A stretch of DNA of 9,387 nt from BOG-1112 sp964635325 (GCA_964635325.1 CAZWOL010000081.1:1-9387), one strand, 5' to 3'; positions 1 through 7,745 are shown, numbered from the stretch's first letter. Notes: generated by a model not told the origin, from the sequence alone. Translations and numbers: made by a program.

Positions 1-283
1 TATGACAGCCTAAGCTAACCTATGATACGAAAAAACTTATTTGACGGAGTACTAGGGAAAAGGCGAAGCACCATAGAAGCCACTTCTCTAAACCTAGAAT
101 CATAGTTTCCTCATTTGAAAAACGCTACTCCACATTGCTAAAGTGACGAGCCTCCAGCGACTGGTTTGTGTTTCGCTCGGAATAAAAACTTCGAAGTCAA
201 ACATCTTGCGCTTCTTATTTTATCATGAAATTCTCATGGGACTGTGATTACAAATTGACACGAATTGAACATGAGGAATTTTT
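1..283. other. Leader region before the CotH gene
   Basis: No gene or gene fragment is evident on either strand. TTGAAA (115-120) and TAAAGT (139-144), 18 nt apart, could be a weak promoter, and TTGACA at 255-260 lies too close to the ATG to serve as an ordinary -35 box. Nothing else stands out. Confidence 0.3.
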
Positions 284-1624
284 ATGAGTTGCCGCTTTCT
301 TCGTTTTTTCATACTAAGTTCCTCTGTTTTTTGCGCTATGCAAAGTTACGCGCAATCTAGGCTCCCACGCATAGTTCTCTGCACTGAGGCACCTATACCT
401 CTCGATAAAAATGAGTCGGTTGCCGGATATTTGCAGTGGCAGAACCAAGCTACAGATGCGATATCGGGCTGCCAAAATACGCAGGGCTGGTCCCAAATGC
501 GTGTGCACTATCGCGGTAACAGTTCGATGAAATATGCAAAGAAACAGTACTCCCTAAGCTTTGTCGATGATCATGGTGGCAAGGCTAAAGTCGCTCTTGG
601 GAATTTTCCAAAAGCTGAGAAATGGGTCTTACGAAGTACCTATGTCGATCGCAGTTTTTTGCGTGATACTTTTGTCTATGAGCTTGGACGTAGACTTGCA
701 GCATCCCGTGGGGACTCGTATGGTGCACCACGTACTCAACTGGTCGAGATCATCGAGAATGACCAATACCAAGGAATCTACGTGCTCACCGAGAAAATAG
801 CACGCGCAGAAGATCGCGTCTCTCTGAGTGTTTTCGATGCAAACAACCCCAAAGCAATGACCTATATTATGCAGCTGTCTTGCGGGGATGGACATTTTAA
901 GACAAGGTACGGAACATCGATCAAGTACGTAGACCCAACGGAAAAGAAACTGAGCAAGCTGCAGAAGTCTGATGATCCAAGCGTTGCACTTGTACAAGAT
1001 ACAATGAAAACTCAAATCGAAGCTTTTGAAGAAGCCCTCAAATCCAAGGACTTCGATGATCCGGATTATGGGTATAAACCCTACATTGATGAAGCATCGT
1101 TCGTGGACTATTTCTTGATTCAAGAGCTGACTAAAAATTTCGATGGCTTCCGTCGCAGTGTCTATTTTTACCGTTCTGAGGATGCAAAATTTCATATGGG
1201 TCCGCTCTGGGACTTTGATATTACTCTTGGTAATCTGCTTCTTTTCGGTATGGGAAGACCTGAGGGTTGGTCCTACAAAAAACAACGACACATACTACAA
1301 AAGACCTTTTGGTTTCGTCGAATGCTGCAGGATAAGTCGTTTGCGCATGCGGTTCGAGAACGCTACCAAAAGCTACGTCAAAGTGGCAATCTGCTTGATT
1401 GGAATTTGCTCGAGAAAGAACTGGACCACCTCAAAGATAGCTTAGGAGATGCACCAGATCGTGATCGACTTCGATGGGAAGGTACGCAACCCTTTCGTGT
1501 TCGACACATTATTCGAACCAAACAAAAGAGTGAGAACTTCGAAGGCAACGTTCGTATACTGAAAGATTGGCTGCAGGCACGCCTCTTGTGGCTTGATAAA
1601 GCCATTGCAAAGGAGACATTTTGA
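284..1624 (+). CDS. Secreted CotH-family protein (CotH kinase-like domain)
   Basis: 446 residues. Residues 1 to about 23 form a signal peptide: basic start (CRFLR), a hydrophobic core, and a likely cut after SYA, so the protein should be exported. The rest matches the CotH family, whose members are atypical protein kinases or structural coat proteins. Visible family landmarks are RGNSS (77-81), KKQYSL (86-91), a W-x-L and Y-x-D-R-S-x-x-R-D stretch (114-128), the Y-x-G-x-Y-x-L-x-E-K-I segment (162-172), and GPLWDFD (306-312) with the acidic DFD expected at the metal/nucleotide site. Length is normal for a single-domain bacterial member. The ATG at 284 follows GAGGA by 6 nt and begins the signal peptide directly. 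The stop overlaps the start of the downstream NAD(P)H-hydrate repair gene, so the two should be translationally coupled. CotH was first known in spore coats, but it is widespread in non-sporulating bacteria. The substrate here is unknown, and kinase activity is inferred from the family only. Confidence 0.85.
   Translation: MSCRFLRFFILSSSVFCAMQSYAQSRLPRIVLCTEAPIPLDKNESVAGYLQWQNQATDAISGCQNTQGWSQMRVHYRGNSSMKYAKKQYSLSFVDDHGGKAKVALGNFPKAEKWVLRSTYVDRSFLRDTFVYELGRRLAASRGDSYGAPRTQLVEIIENDQYQGIYVLTEKIARAEDRVSLSVFDANNPKAMTYIMQLSCGDGHFKTRYGTSIKYVDPTEKKLSKLQKSDDPSVALVQDTMKTQIEAFEEALKSKDFDDPDYGYKPYIDEASFVDYFLIQELTKNFDGFRRSVYFYRSEDAKFHMGPLWDFDITLGNLLLFGMGRPEGWSYKKQRHILQKTFWFRRMLQDKSFAHAVRERYQKLRQSGNLLDWNLLEKELDHLKDSLGDAPDRDRLRWEGTQPFRVRHIIRTKQKSENFEGNVRILKDWLQARLLWLDKAIAKETF
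1609..1615 (+). promoter_or_regulatory. Ribosome binding site supporting a TTG start
   Basis: AAAGGAG lies inside the last codons of the CotH gene, 5 nt before the TTG at 1621. It supports TTG as the start of the NAD(P)H-hydrate repair gene, with the upstream TGA sharing three bases with that TTG (TTGA). No ATG lies closer to the conserved N-terminus. Confidence 0.75.
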
Positions 1625-3156
1625 AAGTCGTTAGCGCACAAGAAATGCTTCGAGTTGAAGGCCTCAGCTACCAAGAGCATGGACAAGAACAGGCCTTAGA
1701 GTTTATGGAAAATGCAGGTGCTGCACTTGCTCGCTTCTTGCATGCACGTTTAGCTGCAGATACAAAAAGACCGATCGTTCTTCTCTGTGGCAAAGGCAAT
1801 AATGCTGGGGATGCCTATGTTGCAGGTCGTCACCTACTTGAGAGAGGCTATGCAGTCTGCGCCTTGCAAGTTCTGGTCCTGTCCGAACAGAGCTCACTCG
1901 TTCGTACAAACCAAGAACGCTTCCTAGCTCGAGGTGGTATTGTCGTTGCTCCTGAAGATGTTCCTGCATACGTCTTCTCCAAGAAAGCAGTGCTTATCGA
2001 TGGTCTACTTGGTACCGGTTTTCATGGTACGCTGAGTGAAGGACCACTCGTCGATATGATTCGTCGAGCGAATGAGAGTCGCTGTCCAATCCTTGCTGTG
2101 GACCTACCTTCAGGTCTTGATGCAACTGAGGGTTGGGTGATGGGAGACAGTCCTATCATCGATGCAAGATGGACACTGACGCTTGGTTTAGCTAAGACAG
2201 GTTTTTTTCTACACGATTCATGGAATGTGTTGGGAAAGTTGCATAGAGCATCCTTTGGTCTCGAGAAGAAGTATGTGCAACAAGCGCAACATGATTTTCA
2301 GTGGATCAGCAAAAAAGATATAGTGAATCGTCTCCCTCAAATGCAACGCAATCGACACAAGTACCAACGTGGATCGCTTGCAGTCTTTGCGGGTTCACCA
2401 GGTATGGGTGGAGCAGCACTGCTCAGTAGCTCTGCTGCGTTGCGTGCAGGCTCAGGTATAGTGCGTCTCCTACATTCTGATGCGATTGCATTAGATGTGG
2501 CTCAGGGACCGTGGGAGCTTCTCAAAACAGCATATGGATCCAAACTTGGTCGAAGTGATCGTGAACTTGTAGTAGCGGTAGCTAGCAAATGCAAAGCGCT
2601 TTTAGTTGGGCCGGGACTTGGGCAAGCTAAGACAATGCAAAAGTTTCTGTGTGATTGGTTACCCTCAGTCGAGCATCCGCTAGTGCTCGATGCGGATGGA
2701 CTCAATACTCTTGCCGTGCATAAATTCGATCTGCCCAAACATAGCGTGTTGACTCCTCACGTTGGAGAGATGACCCGTCTGTTGGGGCTTTCCACAACTC
2801 CATCTCGAAGCCTAGATTTTATCCAACGCTGTCAGAAATTTGCAGAAACAAAAATGTGTACGATCATTTTGAAAGGTGCACCGACTTTTGTATTGCATCC
2901 TGGGCAGAGTCCCCATGTATGCACAAAGGGTGATCCAGGGATGGCTACTGCAGGCAGCGGAGATGTGCTTGCAGGAGTTGTAGGATCATTGCTAGCACAG
3001 GGTTTGTCGACACATGCAGCGGCTCTAGTAGGAACTTACATCCACGGTCTTGCAGGTGAATATGCAGCACGAGCGAAAACTTCACATGCGATGATTGCAT
3101 CGGATATCATCAAAGCTTTGCCTCAGGCATACGCTTGTCTGGAGAAGCGTTCTTAG
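1621..3156 (+). CDS. nnrD: Bifunctional NAD(P)H-hydrate epimerase / ADP-dependent NAD(P)H-hydrate dehydratase
   Basis: 511 residues, the usual size for the fused metabolite-repair enzyme. It restores damaged NAD(P)H: the N-terminal YjeF_N-type domain (about 1-215) interconverts the R and S hydrates, and the C-terminal ribokinase-like domain (about 228-505) dehydrates the S form using ADP. It is expected in the cytosol. Epimerase signs: GKGNNAGDAYVAGR (57-70), DGLLGTGF (127-134) and AVDLPSGLDA (159-168). Dehydratase signs: AGSPGMGGAALL (257-268), ALRAGSGIVRL (273-283), VGPGLG (329-334), DADGLN (357-362), LTPHVGEMTRLLG (377-389), LKGAPTF (417-423) and the nucleotide-binding GDPGMATAGSGDVLAG (437-452). 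The start is TTG with a good Shine-Dalgarno, overlapping the CotH stop. One oddity is that the first motif reads GNNAGDA where many family members have GNNGGDG. Both domains otherwise look complete. Identity is firm. Why it sits between two exported enzymes is not clear; it may simply share their transcript. Confidence 0.95.
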   Translation: MKVVSAQEMLRVEGLSYQEHGQEQALEFMENAGAALARFLHARLAADTKRPIVLLCGKGNNAGDAYVAGRHLLERGYAVCALQVLVLSEQSSLVRTNQERFLARGGIVVAPEDVPAYVFSKKAVLIDGLLGTGFHGTLSEGPLVDMIRRANESRCPILAVDLPSGLDATEGWVMGDSPIIDARWTLTLGLAKTGFFLHDSWNVLGKLHRASFGLEKKYVQQAQHDFQWISKKDIVNRLPQMQRNRHKYQRGSLAVFAGSPGMGGAALLSSSAALRAGSGIVRLLHSDAIALDVAQGPWELLKTAYGSKLGRSDRELVVAVASKCKALLVGPGLGQAKTMQKFLCDWLPSVEHPLVLDADGLNTLAVHKFDLPKHSVLTPHVGEMTRLLGLSTTPSRSLDFIQRCQKFAETKMCTIILKGAPTFVLHPGQSPHVCTKGDPGMATAGSGDVLAGVVGSLLAQGLSTHAAALVGTYIHGLAGEYAARAKTSHAMIASDIIKALPQAYACLEKRS

Positions 3157-3269
3157 GAAGCAACTCAGCAGGCGATCGAGAGTCCGTCGAAGATCTTACG
3201 AAGTTTAATGTCGGCTTTGCTCTGGATGAAGGATGGTGACGGGGTGTTTGTACATACTGGGAGATAAAT

Positions 3270-4700
3270 ATGTTTCGTTTCTATGTCTTCTTGTTTATTT
3301 CAAGTCTCATAAACTCCTCTCTTCATGCAGGGCCTATTCCTCGTCCGAATATTCTTTTTATACTTGCTGATGACTTAGATACCCAATACGGGCAATGGAT
3401 ACACTCGTTTCCAAAACTTAAATCCTTACTTAGCGATGAGGGGATAACTTTCACCAATGCTTTTGCAGGTGTGTCCGTCTGCTGTCCTTCTCGGGTGTCT
3501 ATACTGACTGGTCGTTATGCACACAACACACGCATTCTCACAAATGAAGCACCTGGAGGAGGTTTTCACAAAGCCTTGCAACTGGGTTTGGAGCAGTCGA
3601 CCATTGCAACATGGCTAAAGTCTGCAGGTTATAGGACGGTGCTACTTGGAAAATATCTCAACTCCTATCCAGATGCAAAAGATCCAACCTACATTGCTCC
3701 AGGTTGGAGCGAATGGTATGTTGGAGAGAACGATCCCTATTTGCAATACAATTATACCCTCAACGAGAATGGACAGCTTGTACGCTATGGTGATTCGGAA
3801 AAAGACTACGCTCAAGATGTACTGACGCGACATACTGTCGATATCTTAAATCGTATGAAGTTTAGCTCCGAACCATTTTTCATTATGCATTCCTCGTATT
3901 CTCCACATCGACCAGCATCATGCGCGCGTCGCAACCTCAATGCCTTTGCTGATGCAAGAGCTCCGCGTCCTCCAACTTTTAACCAACGCAATGTCAGTAT
4001 GCAAGCACAGTGGATTCAAGATAGACATCGACTCAGTGAATCTGAGGTGGCTTGGATCGATAAAATGTATGGACGTCGTATGCGTGCTGTGATGGGTATC
4101 GAAACGAGCGTGCAGATTCTTATCGATGCTTTGACTAAGAATGGACAACTCAACAATACTTACATTGTTTTTGCATCGGATAATGGATATCACCTCGGAC
4201 AGCATCGTCTCCGTGTTGGTAAGAACACACAGTTTGAAGAAGACTTGCGCATACCTCTCATTATCCGCGGTCCAGGTGTTGCCCGAGGAGTGCAGGTACA
4301 AGCAATGGTGCTTAACAATGATTTTGCTCCAACATTTGCAGAACTTGCAGGTGTAAAAATTCCTGCAACAGTGGATGGACGTTCTTTGTTGCCATTGCTG
4401 TTTCCATCATCCACTCGAGTTATTTGGCGTCAGGCATTTTTGATGGAGCATGGGTTTAGTTTGAAAGATAAGCAACCCCATCCCTTCCAAGGAGTGCATA
4501 CTCTTGGAGAGAGCTACGTTCATCACCCGAATACCAACGAACGTGAGTACTACAAGCTTTCACAGGATCCCTTCCAAGAAAGAGATCTTGCGAATGTCAC
4601 AGATAAAGATACGCTCGATAAGATGCAGGACTGGCTGGAGAGCTTACACACGTGTTCGGGACTAAGCTGCCAGAACTTTGAGAACCAAGCTCCTAATTAA
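3270..4700 (+). CDS. Secreted sulfatase, N-acetylglucosamine-6-sulfatase-like
   Basis: 476 residues. A signal peptide covers residues 1-20 with a likely cut after LHA, so the enzyme should be exported. It is a type I sulfatase, which hydrolyses sulfate esters with a calcium ion and a formylglycine residue. The metal-binding LADDLD is at 32-37. The signature CCPSRVSILTGR (71-82) places the formylglycine cysteine at 71 in C-x-P-S-R. GKYLNSY follows at 127-133, SPHRP at 211-215, and SDNGYHLGQHRL (303-314) holds the second Asp-Asn metal pair, with a basic GK at 317-318. GKYLN, the DNGYH-GQ segment, IRGPGV and a C-terminal CSG-SC pair resemble animal and bacterial N-acetylglucosamine-6-sulfatases, which suggests a sulfated glycan substrate (inference). 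Activity needs a formylglycine-generating enzyme or anSME encoded elsewhere. The ATG follows GGGAG by 6 nt. It lies 113 nt after nnrD with no clear terminator or promoter between, so co-transcription is likely. It ends 11 nt from the convergent korA stop. Confidence 0.92.
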   Translation: MFRFYVFLFISSLINSSLHAGPIPRPNILFILADDLDTQYGQWIHSFPKLKSLLSDEGITFTNAFAGVSVCCPSRVSILTGRYAHNTRILTNEAPGGGFHKALQLGLEQSTIATWLKSAGYRTVLLGKYLNSYPDAKDPTYIAPGWSEWYVGENDPYLQYNYTLNENGQLVRYGDSEKDYAQDVLTRHTVDILNRMKFSSEPFFIMHSSYSPHRPASCARRNLNAFADARAPRPPTFNQRNVSMQAQWIQDRHRLSESEVAWIDKMYGRRMRAVMGIETSVQILIDALTKNGQLNNTYIVFASDNGYHLGQHRLRVGKNTQFEEDLRIPLIIRGPGVARGVQVQAMVLNNDFAPTFAELAGVKIPATVDGRSLLPLLFPSSTRVIWRQAFLMEHGFSLKDKQPHPFQGVHTLGESYVHHPNTNEREYYKLSQDPFQERDLANVTDKDTLDKMQDWLESLHTCSGLSCQNFENQAPN

Positions 4701-4711
4701 AAATGCATCTG

Positions 4712-6484
4712 TCAAGCAACACTACGAATCTGATCTGCAATCTTCTGTGCAATCAGTGGAAGTCCATCGAAGTGGATGAGAGAATGCATTGTTGCTTTTA
4801 GCTCAAGCTCGGCATTCAGTAGCTTGCGAAGTTGAGCATCGCGGTTCTGCTCAATGATGTAGAGCGTGTCGTAAGCTTCTAAACGAGCTTTCAAGTCACT
4901 TGCAAACGGAAAAGCACGGATGCGTATGCAGTCAAGGATAATGCCTGAGTTGCCAAGAGCATCAATGCATTCCGTAATCACTTCTTTGGTTGATCCAATA
5001 TAGACAAGACAGGATTTTGCCTTGCCATGTGGGTTTTTTAGATATTCGGGAGCTGGCAATTTGTCTGCGAGCAAACTAAATTTCTTCGCAATGCGTTCCA
5101 TATTTTCTGCATATGCTTTTGCATCTTCGGTGTAGCGACCAAAGCGATCGTGCCCCGAACCACGTGTAAAATAGGCCATACGTGGGTCATCACCCGGTAA
5201 AGTGCGGTAGGGAATGCCATCTCCATCGTCATCCGTGTAACGAAAGAAAGGTTTCTGTCTTGCTTCAAACTCAGCCTTGCGCAAGACCTTACCTCGATCT
5301 GGACTTGCCCCATCCCACTGTAGAGGCTTGCTGACAAATTCGTTCATACCGAGTTCTAAATCTGACATTACAATTATCGGAGTTTGGAAACGCTCAGCGA
5401 AATCAAAGGCCTGATAGGCGAATCGAAAACCTTCTTCCGGGTCTCCGGGAAAAAGCATCACATGCTTAGTATCTCCGTGCGAAGCATATGCAGCTTGCAA
5501 AAGGTCAGCCTGTTGGTTGCGTGTTGGCATCCCCGTCGAAGGCCCACAGCGTTGCACGTTAAAGAGTACGGTTGGGATCTCAGCATAATATGCATAACCC
5601 AGAAATTCGTTCATCAATGTAAAACCGGGACCACTTGTTGCGGTGAACGAACGGGCTCCATTCCAATTGGCACCGATCGTGATTCCGATCGCAGTCAACT
5701 CGTCTTCGGCCTGGATCATTGCAAAGCGTCGGGCTCCTGTTTTCGGATCCCTGCGATGCTTCTCACATAGAGATGAAAACTGCTCGATCAATCCGGTAGA
5801 CGGAGTGATCGGATACCAACCAACGACGGAGGCACCAGCATACAAACATCCAAGTGCCATCGCATAGTTGCCTTCGATCAAAATTTTGTCAGGATCTGCT
5901 TCTTTTGCCTTGATCGCAAAGGCGAGAGGACACGGAAAGTTTTGTTTGGCATACGCAAACCCAAGTTCGCATGCCTCGAGATCCTTGTCGACACCCTTGC
6001 TTTTGCCGTAGCGTTCTTGGATCACCGTCTTGAGGACGGGCATCGGGATTTCGATAAGTGCAGCAACAGCTCCGACATAGAGCAAGTTTTGTAACATAAA
6101 ACGTTTAGGACTACCGGGAAAGGTCTGCAGAGCAAGTTCTGTCATTGGGAGAGCGAGATAGTGCAAACCTTCGACTTTGGGGGGCTCAAAATGTCCTGTC
6201 GAATCGTAGATAACAAAACCACCAGCACGCACACCACCTAAGTCGCTTGCAATGCTGTTGCGATTTGCAGAGACAAGGATGTCTGCATGCTCCTTGCGAG
6301 AGCTATACCCTCGCTCGCTGACGCGTATGTCGTACCAAGTGGGTTGGCCCTGTATGTTGGAGGGGAACATATTCTTGGGGCCTATGTTCATCCCACACCG
6401 AAAGAGCGAACGTGCAATGATGCCGTTTGCGCTTGCGGAACCTGTTCCATTGACCGTTGCGAACCGAATGACGAAATCGCTCAC
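4712..6484 (-). CDS. korA: 2-oxoglutarate (2-oxoacid):ferredoxin oxidoreductase, alpha subunit with fused gamma domain
   Basis: 590 residues from the GTG at 6484. It is the alpha/gamma part of the thiamine-diphosphate enzyme that oxidatively decarboxylates a 2-oxoacid (2-oxoglutarate in the closest family) to acyl-CoA with transfer of electrons to ferredoxin. The gamma domain (about 1-185) begins at once with NGTGSASANG (12-21) and contains FPSNIQGQPTWYDIR (40-54). The alpha N-terminal domain runs from EGNYAMALG (204-212) through YPITPSTGLIEQF (224-236), ATSGPGFTLMNE (282-293) and RCGPSTGMPT (312-321). The C-terminal domain covers about 490-580. An open frame extends upstream to an ATG at 6592, but that would overlap the preceding gene by about 100 nt and add a non-conserved basic tail. 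The GTG with GAGG 5 nt upstream is preferred. The beta subunit (korB), which holds the thiamine-binding part, is not nearby. Pyruvate or branched-chain 2-oxoacid specificity cannot be excluded from sequence alone. Confidence 0.92.
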   Translation of the reverse strand: MSDFVIRFATVNGTGSASANGIIARSLFRCGMNIGPKNMFPSNIQGQPTWYDIRVSERGYSSRKEHADILVSANRNSIASDLGGVRAGGFVIYDSTGHFEPPKVEGLHYLALPMTELALQTFPGSPKRFMLQNLLYVGAVAALIEIPMPVLKTVIQERYGKSKGVDKDLEACELGFAYAKQNFPCPLAFAIKAKEADPDKILIEGNYAMALGCLYAGASVVGWYPITPSTGLIEQFSSLCEKHRRDPKTGARRFAMIQAEDELTAIGITIGANWNGARSFTATSGPGFTLMNEFLGYAYYAEIPTVLFNVQRCGPSTGMPTRNQQADLLQAAYASHGDTKHVMLFPGDPEEGFRFAYQAFDFAERFQTPIIVMSDLELGMNEFVSKPLQWDGASPDRGKVLRKAEFEARQKPFFRYTDDDGDGIPYRTLPGDDPRMAYFTRGSGHDRFGRYTEDAKAYAENMERIAKKFSLLADKLPAPEYLKNPHGKAKSCLVYIGSTKEVITECIDALGNSGIILDCIRIRAFPFASDLKARLEAYDTLYIIEQNRDAQLRKLLNAELELKATMHSLIHFDGLPLIAQKIADQIRSVA

Positions 6485-6489
6485 GTGAA

Positions 6490-6494
6490 CCTCA
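6490..6494 (-). promoter_or_regulatory. Ribosome binding site that decides the korA start
   Basis: On the minus strand TGAGG lies 5 nt upstream of the GTG at 6484. Its TGA is also the stop codon of the upstream gene, so termination and re-initiation are physically linked. This argues against the longer frame starting at 6592. Confidence 0.7.
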
Positions 6495-7148
6495 TCTCTG
6501 TGGAAAGGGGATGATCTGTCCGTTCTTGTCTTTGCTATTTTTTTTCTTATTAGGAGTCTTTGCTTCGGGTGCCTTGCTTGGTTCGACAGCAACCGGACCT
6601 GTGCTTGCTTTGGGATCCGTCTTGATAAACATCGTCGCTAGTCCCCCACCTTCGAGCATACGTCCTGCTGCAATACCAGCACGAATCAGGTGCGCCGTCT
6701 TTGCATCGAGGTCCGGAAGACCCGGAAGTCTATTGGCACCCGTATGCTTTTGCGCCTGCAAGATCACCTGCATCGCTTTATCGCAATCTCCTACGTGTAA
6801 ATAGGCACGGGTGAGAACCGTATAAAGGTCGAGTAGCACGCGACGCTGAGTGGAGCTCGGTCTTTTGGTGTAGTTGTCGACAAGTTGCAAAATGATGCTG
6901 TCGATTTGTACAATCGCAAGTGAGAAACGTCCAACACGCCAATCCGTCGCAGCGCGCACCACCCTTGTCATCGCGCGCATGGGGACGAGCACCCACATGT
7001 AGAGTAGAAAACGTTCCGCTACGATAGGACCGCGCAATATACCGAGGGGTCCTATCAGTAGGGCGTAAAGAGTTAAAAACAACGCCCCTAAGCCGTCGAG
7101 GATGACGGCAAGAATAGACGCAGAGACCGACTGAATGTCCTTTTCCAC
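6492..7148 (-). CDS. Hypothetical membrane-anchored protein with a TPR-like helical segment
   Basis: 218 residues; I do not recognise a named family. Residues about 9-38 and 41-57 are strongly hydrophobic and would form one or two membrane segments. Residues 104-137 (LLDLYTVLTRAYLHVGDCDKAMQVILQAQKH-like) have the A-x-x-Y-x-x-x-G-D-x-x-x-A spacing of a tetratricopeptide-like helical pair. The tail (175-218) is rich in Pro, Lys and Ala, is probably disordered, and ends in IIPFPQR. The start is GTG at 7148, supported by GAGG 6 nt upstream on the minus strand. It lies directly upstream of korA, with its stop 7 nt before the korA GTG, so the two are almost certainly co-transcribed and perhaps translationally coupled. 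That neighbourhood hints at a link to the oxidoreductase, for example membrane recruitment or an electron-transfer scaffold, but this is inference only. The gene itself is well supported by its RBS, spacing and length. Confidence 0.75.
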   Translation of the reverse strand: MEKDIQSVSASILAVILDGLGALFLTLYALLIGPLGILRGPIVAERFLLYMWVLVPMRAMTRVVRAATDWRVGRFSLAIVQIDSIILQLVDNYTKRPSSTQRRVLLDLYTVLTRAYLHVGDCDKAMQVILQAQKHTGANRLPGLPDLDAKTAHLIRAGIAAGRMLEGGGLATMFIKTDPKASTGPVAVEPSKAPEAKTPNKKKNSKDKNGQIIPFPQR

Positions 7149-7161
7149 GATTTTCCTCAGA

Positions 7162-7178
7162 AAAAATAGGCTATTTTT
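7162..7178. promoter_or_regulatory. AT-rich perfect palindrome upstream of the minus-strand operon
   Basis: AAAAATAG-G-CTATTTTT is an 8-1-8 perfect inverted repeat, starting 14 nt upstream of the GTG at 7148 in the leader of the membrane-protein/korA operon. The position and symmetry would suit a repressor site or a short leader hairpin. It has no longer T-tract of its own and lies too close to the start codon to be the end of another gene. Its role is unproven, and AT-rich symmetry can arise by chance. Confidence 0.35.
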
Positions 7179-7254
7179 GCCATGAGTGCAGGTATGAGCT
7201 CACCTAGCAATCTATAATGGCTTGGAAGAAAGTTCTAGAAGATGTAGCAAAAAG

Positions 7255-7283
7255 TTGCGATCGCGTTCGTAAACTGTTATGAC
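7255..7283 (+). promoter_or_regulatory. Putative sigma-70-type promoter for tRNA-Cys
   Basis: TTGCGA (7255-7260) and TATGAC (7278-7283) are separated by 17 nt and each match four of six consensus bases. The predicted start at about 7290 leaves a short leader before the mature tRNA at 7298. Position supports it more than box quality does. Confidence 0.5.
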
Positions 7284-7297
7284 ATTGTTTCCTAAGC

Positions 7298-7371
7298 GGC
7301 GCTATAGCCAAGCGGTTAGGCAGCGGATTGCAAATCCGTTTAGTCCGGTTCGACTCCGGATGGCGCCTCCA
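7298..7371 (+). tRNA. tRNA-Cys (GCA anticodon)
   Basis: A complete cloverleaf can be folded by eye. The acceptor stem GGCGCTA pairs with TGGCGCC (one G-U). The D arm is GCC...GGC, the anticodon stem GCGGA/TCCGT encloses loop TTGCAAA with anticodon GCA at 7330-7332, and the T arm TCCGG/CCGGA encloses TTCGACT. The discriminator base is U (7368), the identity element usual for cysteine tRNAs, followed by a genome-encoded CCA (7369-7371). Total 74 nt with CCA. It is a single-gene unit with its own promoter and terminator. The accessory, repeat-bearing DNA begins about 115 nt downstream, but I see no duplicated tRNA 3' end that would mark an integrase attachment site. Confidence 0.97.
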
Positions 7372-7399
7372 TTATCTACTACACTGTAATGGACTAAAT

Positions 7400-7455
7400 G
7401 TGACTGTTCTCTCGTGTTTCTTAATTAGGCACGTAGGGATAGTCACTTTTTTTTT
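7400..7455 (+). terminator. Rho-independent terminator of tRNA-Cys
   Basis: Arms 7400-7416 and 7430-7446 pair over 17 positions with two mismatches and some G-U pairs; the outer six pairs GTGACT/AGTCAC are perfect. The 13-nt loop is followed immediately by nine T residues (7447-7455). This is the classic form, oriented to stop transcription leaving the tRNA gene. Confidence 0.8.
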
Positions 7456-7486
7456 GAGCATCATGCGAGCACAACCCTACTTCTTT

Positions 7487-7559
7487 ACTGAAATTACGCA
7501 AAAGGTGAATCTTTAGTTGCTCAATGCTTACATGCTTGATGAAGCTGGAAGATGAAGTC
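7487..7559 (+). repeat. Direct repeat, copy 1 (73 bp)
   Basis: From ACTGAAATTACGC to GATGAAGTC, this matches 9094-9163 in the same orientation with one substitution (A/G near the start) and a 3-bp length difference (GATGAAGCTGG here, GATGCTGG in copy 2). Similarity stops sharply at both ends. The pair encloses the res-like remnant, the resolvase pseudogene and the TA operon. On the minus strand both copies stay open and encode the same stretch (IKHVSIEQLKIHLLRNFS), but no complete protein is recognisable around either. It may be an insertion-sequence end, a MITE-like unit or a shared gene fragment. Confidence 0.85.
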
Positions 7560-7648
7560 TGGTTAATGTGAACTGAAGGTTCCGGAGGTTGAGAATTGCC
7601 GGCTTGTCGTGGAATTTTTAAAAAATCAAAAATTTCAAATGGTTTTTT
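7560..7648. other. AT-rich spacer without a recognised gene
   Basis: No convincing coding region. It holds an imperfect inverted repeat, GGAATTTTT with AAAAATTTC (about 7611-7635, one mismatch), and a run of seven T residues at about 7643-7649. It separates the first direct repeat from the res-like site. Confidence 0.4.
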
Positions 7649-7745
7649 TGACGTCAAGGTGAGTCAGAAACGTCGTCAGAATAGGGCCGAATTTCGAATT
7701 TATTGACACACATGGTCGCACGTCCTAGACTTTTCCTGACACAAT
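7649..7745. other. Tn3-family res-like site, probably degenerate
   Basis: Just upstream of the resolvase pseudogene, where res sites lie in Tn3-family transposons, there is a cluster of resolvase-type half-sites: TGACGTCA (7649-7656), GTCAGAATAGG...TTATTGAC (7675-7707), and GTCCTAGAC...CCTGAC (7722-7740). From memory, the segment CGTCAGAATAGG...GAATTT-GAATTTATTGACA resembles the Tn21/Tn501-group res region closely. The first subsite looks shortened compared with that group. The assignment rests on position and recalled similarity, not on an alignment. Confidence 0.5.

Noticed and set aside
629..1291. 220-residue open frame on the minus strand within the CotH gene.
   Set aside because: It is antisense to a clearly recognised protein and shows no family features of its own.
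3157..3266. The nnrD frame stays open for 36 codons after its stop, reaching a stop at about 3265.
   Set aside because: No start codon with a good RBS, no recognisable domain, and this length is easily reached by chance. Stop read-through is not indicated.
6485..6592. Possible 36-residue N-terminal extension of korA starting at ATG 6592.
   Set aside because: It overlaps the upstream gene by about 100 nt, is basic and unlike the family, and a GTG with a proper RBS stands right before the conserved gamma domain.
7298..7371. tRNA-Cys as an integration site (attB) for the accessory region.
   Set aside because: No second copy of the tRNA 3' end is seen downstream and no tyrosine integrase is present; a Tn3-type resolvase does not target tRNA genes.
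7328..7516. Small open frame running from the tRNA into the terminator region.
   Set aside because: It starts inside the tRNA and crosses a terminator hairpin with a T-tract; no coding signal.
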